This document shows positions 59,805 through 64,000 of a DNA stretch of 64,000 bases, piece by piece. The first letter of the stretch is position 1, and each line of letters begins with the position of its first letter. The notes beneath the pieces are model-generated. The model did no database searches, was not told the origin of the DNA, and worked only from the letters and a program-made list of their open reading frames with translations. The stretch is taken from assembly GCF_900129705.1 (NCBI RefSeq), contig NZ_FQWO01000003.1, positions 186,001 to 250,000 on the forward strand. Reading direction: 5' to 3'. The DNA comes from Flavobacterium granuli (GTDB lineage: Bacteria > Bacteroidota > Bacteroidia > Flavobacteriales > Flavobacteriaceae). The translations under genes were made by a program, and so were the position numbers.

Positions 59805-61766
59805 CTATTTTATTCTGGTTAAACCAATGTTTTCCGGCGGATGAAGAACCATTGGGAATTTCTCAATTTTTACCGAACTGCTGTCCAGACCAAAAGCTCC
59901 TTCTTCGGATAAACTTAATTTCTTAATAAAGAAATACGAATTCATAATTATTTTTTCGTGCCATCTTAAATCGCTGTCATTTGAAAGGAATTTTTCAGAT
60001 AATACAAATTTGAAATCGCCTATTATATTGTTCTTGTTTAAAGATTCGTAACGGCTGGTGATATCAACTTCTCCCTTTTTCACCATGTCTTTGATTACTT
60101 CTTTGAACATTAGGCTAATCTTGGTAGGTTCTCTAAATCCTAAGTTGAAGTCTACACGATATAAATCGTCTTTGATGATTTCGGTTACTTTGTATTCTGT
60201 TTTGTAAGGTTCGCTCAAGATATTTACGTGTACAAACCAGTACAAATCAGCTCTTTTGGGTCTTTTTTGTAAAATAGAGTACATCACTTTTTCTTCAATT
60301 TCATCTATGCGATTCGCATTGGTCATGTACACGAGATGAGTTGCGTATTTTGGAATGCTTAAGTCGGCGCTTAGTTCCATTAATACTTTTTTGTAGTCTT
60401 GTATTTTTACAATTTTGGTGTAACTCTTACTAATTTTCTTGGCTAAATACCATATTGTCATTACTGAAATTAAAAGGATGGCAATAATTAAGGTTACATA
60501 GCCTCCTTCTGAAAATTTAGTGATATTAGCAGCTAAAAAGCTCAACTCGATAGCAAGATAAATGGTAATTAAAGGGACAATAAAATATAATTTTACTCTT
60601 TTCATAATCAAGTAGAAATTGAGCAAAATAGTTGTCATAATCATACATAAAATGATTGCCAATCCATAGGCATGTTCCATATTTCCGGATTCTTCAAAGT
60701 GTAAAACAATTCCAACACAGCCAAAGAAAAGCAACCAGTTTATCGAAGGGATATACAGCTGCCCTTTTAATTCTGTCGGATATTTAATTTTTACTTTTGG
60801 CCAAAAATTCAATCGCATCGCCTCATTTATTAATGTAAAGGATCCGCTGATAAGTGCCTGAGAAGCAATAACGGCAGCCAGTGTCGCAATTACAATTCCT
60901 ATAGGTTGAAACCAATCGGCCATAATCAGATAGAATGGATTGCCATTTTTTCCGCCTAAACTTTGTAAGGTTGATCCTTCATGGTGGATTAGATAAGCCG
61001 CTTGTCCAAAATAATTAAGGACTAAAGTTGTTTTTACAAACATCCAGCTTATTCTTATGTTTTTTCGTCCGCAATGTCCCATGTCAGAATATAGGGCTTC
61101 AGCACCTGTGGTACACAGAAATACAAAACCCAATACAAAGAAGCCATCCGGATGAATCGACAATAAATGGTAGGCGTAGTAAGGATTAAAGGCTTTAAAG
61201 ACTTCAGGGGATTTTATAATTTGTAAAAGCCCTAATATTCCTAACATGCTAAACCAAATAAGCATCATGGGAGCAAAAAATTTCCCTACTAATTTTGATC
61301 CAAATTGTTGGATGGTAAAAAGAACAAACAAAATACCAATTACAATGGGTATAGTGTTTATTTGGGGATAATAAGTTTTAATTCCTTCCACGGCAGATGA
61401 AACTGAAATGGGAGGCGTAATGATTCCATCGGCCAGTAAGGCACTTCCTCCAATAATTGCGGGGACAATGAGCCATTTTATTTTAGTTTTCTTGACTAAG
61501 GCGTACAAAGCAAAAATACCTCCTTCGCCATGATTATCAGCACTCAGGGTAATGACCACGTATTTGATAGTGGTTTGTAGGGTAAGTGTCCAAAACACAG
61601 CTGAAATCCCTCCTAAAACTACATCTGCATTTATGATATGATCACCAAGTATGGCTTTCATAACATATAAGGGAGAAGTCCCAATATCTCCGTAAATTAT
61701 TCCTAATGATATTAATAGTCCACCTAATGTTAATTTTGAATGCAGGTTTTTATGCGAAGTGCTCAT
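59805..61766 (-). CDS. kup: KUP-family potassium transporter
   Basis: A 653-residue inner-membrane K+/H+ symporter. Conserved motifs: GIIYGDIGTSPLYVMKAI (residues 18-35), SADNHGEGGIFALYAL, LADGIITPPISVSSAVEG and CTTGAEALYSDMGHCG. Twelve membrane segments fill the first 450 residues; the remaining 200 form a cytoplasmic domain, as usual. It is transcribed alone. Confidence 0.96.
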   Translation of the reverse strand: MSTSHKNLHSKLTLGGLLISLGIIYGDIGTSPLYVMKAILGDHIINADVVLGGISAVFWTLTLQTTIKYVVITLSADNHGEGGIFALYALVKKTKIKWLIVPAIIGGSALLADGIITPPISVSSAVEGIKTYYPQINTIPIVIGILFVLFTIQQFGSKLVGKFFAPMMLIWFSMLGILGLLQIIKSPEVFKAFNPYYAYHLLSIHPDGFFVLGFVFLCTTGAEALYSDMGHCGRKNIRISWMFVKTTLVLNYFGQAAYLIHHEGSTLQSLGGKNGNPFYLIMADWFQPIGIVIATLAAVIASQALISGSFTLINEAMRLNFWPKVKIKYPTELKGQLYIPSINWLLFFGCVGIVLHFEESGNMEHAYGLAIILCMIMTTILLNFYLIMKRVKLYFIVPLITIYLAIELSFLAANITKFSEGGYVTLIIAILLISVMTIWYLAKKISKSYTKIVKIQDYKKVLMELSADLSIPKYATHLVYMTNANRIDEIEEKVMYSILQKRPKRADLYWFVHVNILSEPYKTEYKVTEIIKDDLYRVDFNLGFREPTKISLMFKEVIKDMVKKGEVDITSRYESLNKNNIIGDFKFVLSEKFLSNDSDLRWHEKIIMNSYFFIKKLSLSEEGAFGLDSSSVKIEKFPMVLHPPENIGLTRIK

Positions 61767-61848
61767 GTAATATTTTTAAAAAACTCGTCAAATTTACTCT
61801 TTTTAACTAAATAAGACTTGTTTATTTTGAAAAATACAATCTTAAAAA

Positions 61849-61872
61849 AAACACGGCCAATGGGCCGTGTTT
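61849..61872 (-). terminator. Terminator of the repeat-protein gene
   Basis: AAACACGGCC and its exact complement with a four-base loop, T-run on the minus strand. Confidence 0.82.
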
Positions 61873-61896
61873 AAAATCATTAAATTCATGCAGTTT

Positions 61897-63168
61897 TTAT
61901 GATCTTCTGTTGTTGTCTCCAGATTGATTTTCTCTTCTTGATTCTGTTCTTTGTGGAGCAGATTGTCTTGGAGGTGTAGCTCTGTTTTGAGAAAAATCTC
62001 TTTCTGCTGCTGCTCTTTGCGGAGCAGCTTCTCTGGAAGGATTTACTCTGTTTTGAGAATTGTTTCTTTGTGGTTCTGTTCTTTGCGGAGCAGATTCTCT
62101 AGAAGGATTCGCTCTGTTTTGTGAATAGTCTCTTTGTGTTTCTGCTCTTTGAGGAGCAGCTTCTCTGGAAGAGTTTACCCTGTTTTGTGAATAGTCTCTT
62201 TGTGTCTCTGTTCTTTGAGGAGCAGCTTCTCTGGAAGGATTTACTCTGTTTTGAGAATAGTCTCTTTGTGTTTCTGTTCTTTGAGGAGCAGATTCTCTGG
62301 AAGAGTTTACTCTATTTTGAGAATAGTCTCTTTGATTTTCTGTTCGCCTGTTTGCTGTCTCTCTGTTAGAATAAGTTCTGTTTCTAGAATAATCTGTATT
62401 GTTTCTCGTGCTACTATATCTGGTAGTTCTTCTTTGATCTAGTTCATAACGATTGGCAATGTTGTTGTTTCTTCTTGAAAAGCTGTAGTCAGGACGTTGT
62501 CTCTCGTAGCCATTAGATCGACGGGAACTGTATAAAATGGGCGCGCGATTACTTCTTCTATAGTTTACATAATTATAGTTGTTGTTTATGTTTAAAGAAA
62601 TACTGATGTTAGATCTGTATCTGTAAACAGGATATGGATTCCATGCATAATAGTAAGATGGGTAGTAATTCCAATACCAGTTTGAAACATAGGGACGGTA
62701 ATTGTAAGACCAAAAAGAAGCGTAAATTACAGGAGTTCTATAATATACGGGTTCGTATATATAATTAGAACCATACATGTATTCGTTTCCTACAATCTGG
62801 ATCTGAATTCTGTTGTTGCGGTCTTTTTCTACTTCTATTGTCGCTACGTCTTGGTATACATCACGATCAAGAACAGATTGAACAATGATAACATGGGTGT
62901 TTTTTTCTACCGTTTCGATAACACGAAGATAGTCTACTTCGTCGTCGTCATTCAAATCTAAATTTGAAATTTGGAGTTTTGGATCGTTTAGACGTCTCTC
63001 AAAATCTTGTAGATCTCTGGAATCTCCAAAAATATCGGCAACGGCTCTAAGATCTAAATTATCACTAATTTCATCGCTCATAGCATTTACTCTGGTGCTA
63101 TTTTGTGCTTGTGCCTGACTCGCAAAAATGGAGGTTACAAGGCTTAGGAATAGTATTTTAGTTTTCAT
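61897..63168 (-). CDS. Secreted Arg/Asn/Tyr-rich protein with 22-residue tandem repeats
   Basis: A 423-residue exported protein; ATG at 63168 (MKTKILFLSLVTS, signal peptide ending SQAQAQ) is preferred to a longer frame reaching 63234. An ordered N-terminal domain of about 120 residues includes the EF-hand-like DLNDDDEVDYLRV. A Tyr/Trp-rich central part follows (YNYRPYVSNWYWNYYPSYYY). The C-terminus has six near-identical 22-residue units of the pattern RTETQRDYSQNRVNPSREAA plus PQ. The repeats are very basic and polar and probably disordered. I know no function; surface or envelope attachment is possible. Confidence 0.8.
   Translation of the reverse strand: MKTKILFLSLVTSIFASQAQAQNSTRVNAMSDEISDNLDLRAVADIFGDSRDLQDFERRLNDPKLQISNLDLNDDDEVDYLRVIETVEKNTHVIIVQSVLDRDVYQDVATIEVEKDRNNRIQIQIVGNEYMYGSNYIYEPVYYRTPVIYASFWSYNYRPYVSNWYWNYYPSYYYAWNPYPVYRYRSNISISLNINNNYNYVNYRRSNRAPILYSSRRSNGYERQRPDYSFSRRNNNIANRYELDQRRTTRYSSTRNNTDYSRNRTYSNRETANRRTENQRDYSQNRVNSSRESAPQRTETQRDYSQNRVNPSREAAPQRTETQRDYSQNRVNSSREAAPQRAETQRDYSQNRANPSRESAPQRTEPQRNNSQNRVNPSREAAPQRAAAERDFSQNRATPPRQSAPQRTESRRENQSGDNNRRS
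61945..62340. repeat. Six tandem 66-bp in-frame repeats
   Basis: The phrase TG(T/C)TCTTTG.GGAGCAG recurs at 61945, 62011, 62077, 62143, 62209 and 62275, exactly 66 bp apart, with a degenerate seventh start at 62341. The unit encodes 22 residues, so copy-number change would keep the frame. Confidence 0.9.
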
Positions 63169-63284
63169 AATAGGTGTATTTAAGTATGATAATTTGGAAT
63201 ATCCAATTACTGTGCCAATAAATTTTAAGATCAAACGGTTTTCTTGTATTTAATTGTAAATTAGCCTCGAATAAATTGATAACA

Positions 63285-64000
63285 ATGAGAACTTTTTTTT
63301 TGCTATTTCTAACGGTGTTTTTTTTAAATTCTTGTAAAACAATTAGAAATGAAAACGAAAATAAGAATAAGACTATTTTTAAATCGGTTCAGATCGATAC
63401 GCTTTTTCAGGATAATATCAGTATTAGAGCTATCGCAATTGATGGAAATAAAATTTGGTATGCGGCAAATGGATCCCGATTTGGTTTTTATGATATGCAA
63501 AAGAAAATCAGAAATGAAAGGCGTATTGCAAATGATAGCTTGAAATTAGAGTTTAGGAGTATTGTTCAAACGCCTAAAAATATTTTTATGTTAAGTGTCG
63601 CTAATCCGGCTTTGTTGTATAAAGTGTCTAAGAAGAATTGGGCTACAACTCTAGTATATCAGGAGAATAATGAAAAAGTATTTTATGATAGTATGCAATT
63701 TTGGAATGAAAAAGAAGGGATTGCTATAGGCGATCCAGTTGAAGATTGTTTGTCAATAATTATTACAAGAGACGGCGGGAATACTTGGAATAAAATCCCG
63801 TCCAGTAAGCTTCCCGAAATTATTGAAGGTGAGGCGGCTTTTGCGGCAAGTAATACTAATATCGTGATAAAAGGAAATAATGTTTGGATTGTTTCTGGTG
63901 GAAAAAAATCGAGAGTTTTTCATTCTGCTGATAAAGGGAATAACTGGGACGTATTTGCAACTCCTATAATACAAGGAAAAACGATGACCGGAATTTTTAC
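63285..64000 (+). CDS. BNR/Ycf48-like repeat lipoprotein, N-terminal part (cut by window edge)
   Basis: An open frame from ATG at 63285 runs to the end of the window (238 complete codons) without a stop. It starts with a lipoprotein signal (FLTVFFLNSC, acylated cysteine at residue 17). Asp-box (BNR) motifs DGGNTW and DKGNNW mark a beta-propeller of the sialidase/Ycf48-like type. Such lipoproteins are common in Bacteroidota and have varied or unknown roles. It is divergent from the repeat-protein gene. Confidence 0.82.
   Translation, partial: MRTFFLLFLTVFFLNSCKTIRNENENKNKTIFKSVQIDTLFQDNISIRAIAIDGNKIWYAANGSRFGFYDMQKKIRNERRIANDSLKLEFRSIVQTPKNIFMLSVANPALLYKVSKKNWATTLVYQENNEKVFYDSMQFWNEKEGIAIGDPVEDCLSIIITRDGGNTWNKIPSSKLPEIIEGEAAFAASNTNIVIKGNNVWIVSGGKKSRVFHSADKGNNWDVFATPIIQGKTMTGIF

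Noticed and set aside
61945..62340. Regular repeats that might suggest a CRISPR array
   Set aside because: The units are contiguous 66-bp copies without unique spacers and encode an in-frame 22-residue protein repeat.
62121..62442. Open frames on the plus strand opposite the 66-bp repeats
   Set aside because: They are antisense images of the repeated coding sequence and have no start region or promoter of their own.
63169..63234. N-terminal extension of the repeat-protein gene
   Set aside because: The extension would place the clear signal peptide inside the protein; ATG at 63168 gives a normal exported protein.
1..64000. tRNA, rRNA, tmRNA or other structured RNA genes, CRISPR array, prophage or complete transposon
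   Set aside because: No cloverleaf-like, rRNA-like, integrase, phage structural or complete transposase sequences were noticed by reading; a covariance-model search was not possible.

Overview
The window looks like chromosome of a Flavobacterium-type bacterium (Bacteroidota, Flavobacteriia). The sequence is AT-rich. Many genes lack a Shine-Dalgarno sequence, and several are preceded by the TAnnTTTG minus-7 element typical of the phylum. The gene set includes families seen mainly in Bacteroidota (DUF4494, DUF4293, DUF6132, DUF5117/DUF4953 metalloprotease, and a Rho factor with a long low-complexity insertion). No rRNA, tRNA, CRISPR array, prophage or intact insertion sequence was seen. The species is not claimed.

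Layout. 1-9.6 kb: start of an M14 carboxypeptidase (cut by the window edge), a DbpA-type helicase, a PhnA-like zinc-ribbon protein, ddl-coaD, a PASTA protein overlapping an RluD-type pseudouridine synthase, a YghZ-type aldo/keto reductase and a large secreted metalloprotease. 9.7-22.5 kb: a transglutaminase-like protein, nhaA plus a DUF389 membrane protein, yaaA, an EmrAB-TolC type efflux operon headed by its TetR regulator, a second TetR with a nitroreductase, a BASS-family transporter and a DUF4494 protein. 22.6-24.7 kb: a gene-poor accessory stretch with a GNAT enzyme, a decayed REP-associated transposase with REP-like hairpins, a DUF5808 protein and about 750 bp of repeat-bearing DNA without a convincing gene.

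24.7-32.2 kb: a complete tryptophan operon on the minus strand, in transcription order trpE-G-D-(four-helix-bundle gene)-C-F-B-A. It is preceded by an 18-residue leader peptide with three consecutive Trp codons and a terminator hairpin, so it is very probably controlled by attenuation. Two repeat-type insertions sit inside the operon. 32.3-36.8 kb: a beta-helix secreted protein, two tandem YceI paralogues, and a MarR-nitroreductase-YceI unit with tandem operator-like palindromes over its promoter.

36.8-42.3 kb: a sulfide/persulfide cluster (Crp/Fnr regulator, TauE exporter, CstB-like persulfide dioxygenase-rhodanese, DUF2892 protein, a methyltransferase fused to a heavy-metal-associated domain, and small membrane proteins), with a divergent rhodanese. 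42.3-64 kb: a GapN-like dehydrogenase, a two-module lipoprotein, a secreted hydroxyisourate hydrolase, a HbpS/GlcG protein, an acyltransferase, lpdA, truA with an ABC exporter, a YfcE phosphoesterase, a NarL-type two-component system, DUF4293, rho, an RsmB-like methyltransferase, kup, a secreted protein with 22-residue tandem repeats and the start of a BNR-repeat lipoprotein (cut by the window edge).

Most of the window is ordinary core genome. The most interesting points are the trp attenuator and its possible antiterminator pairing, the inverted-repeat-flanked gene inside the trp operon, the methyltransferase-HMA fusion in the sulfur cluster, and the repeated operator palindromes of the MarR and TetR units.
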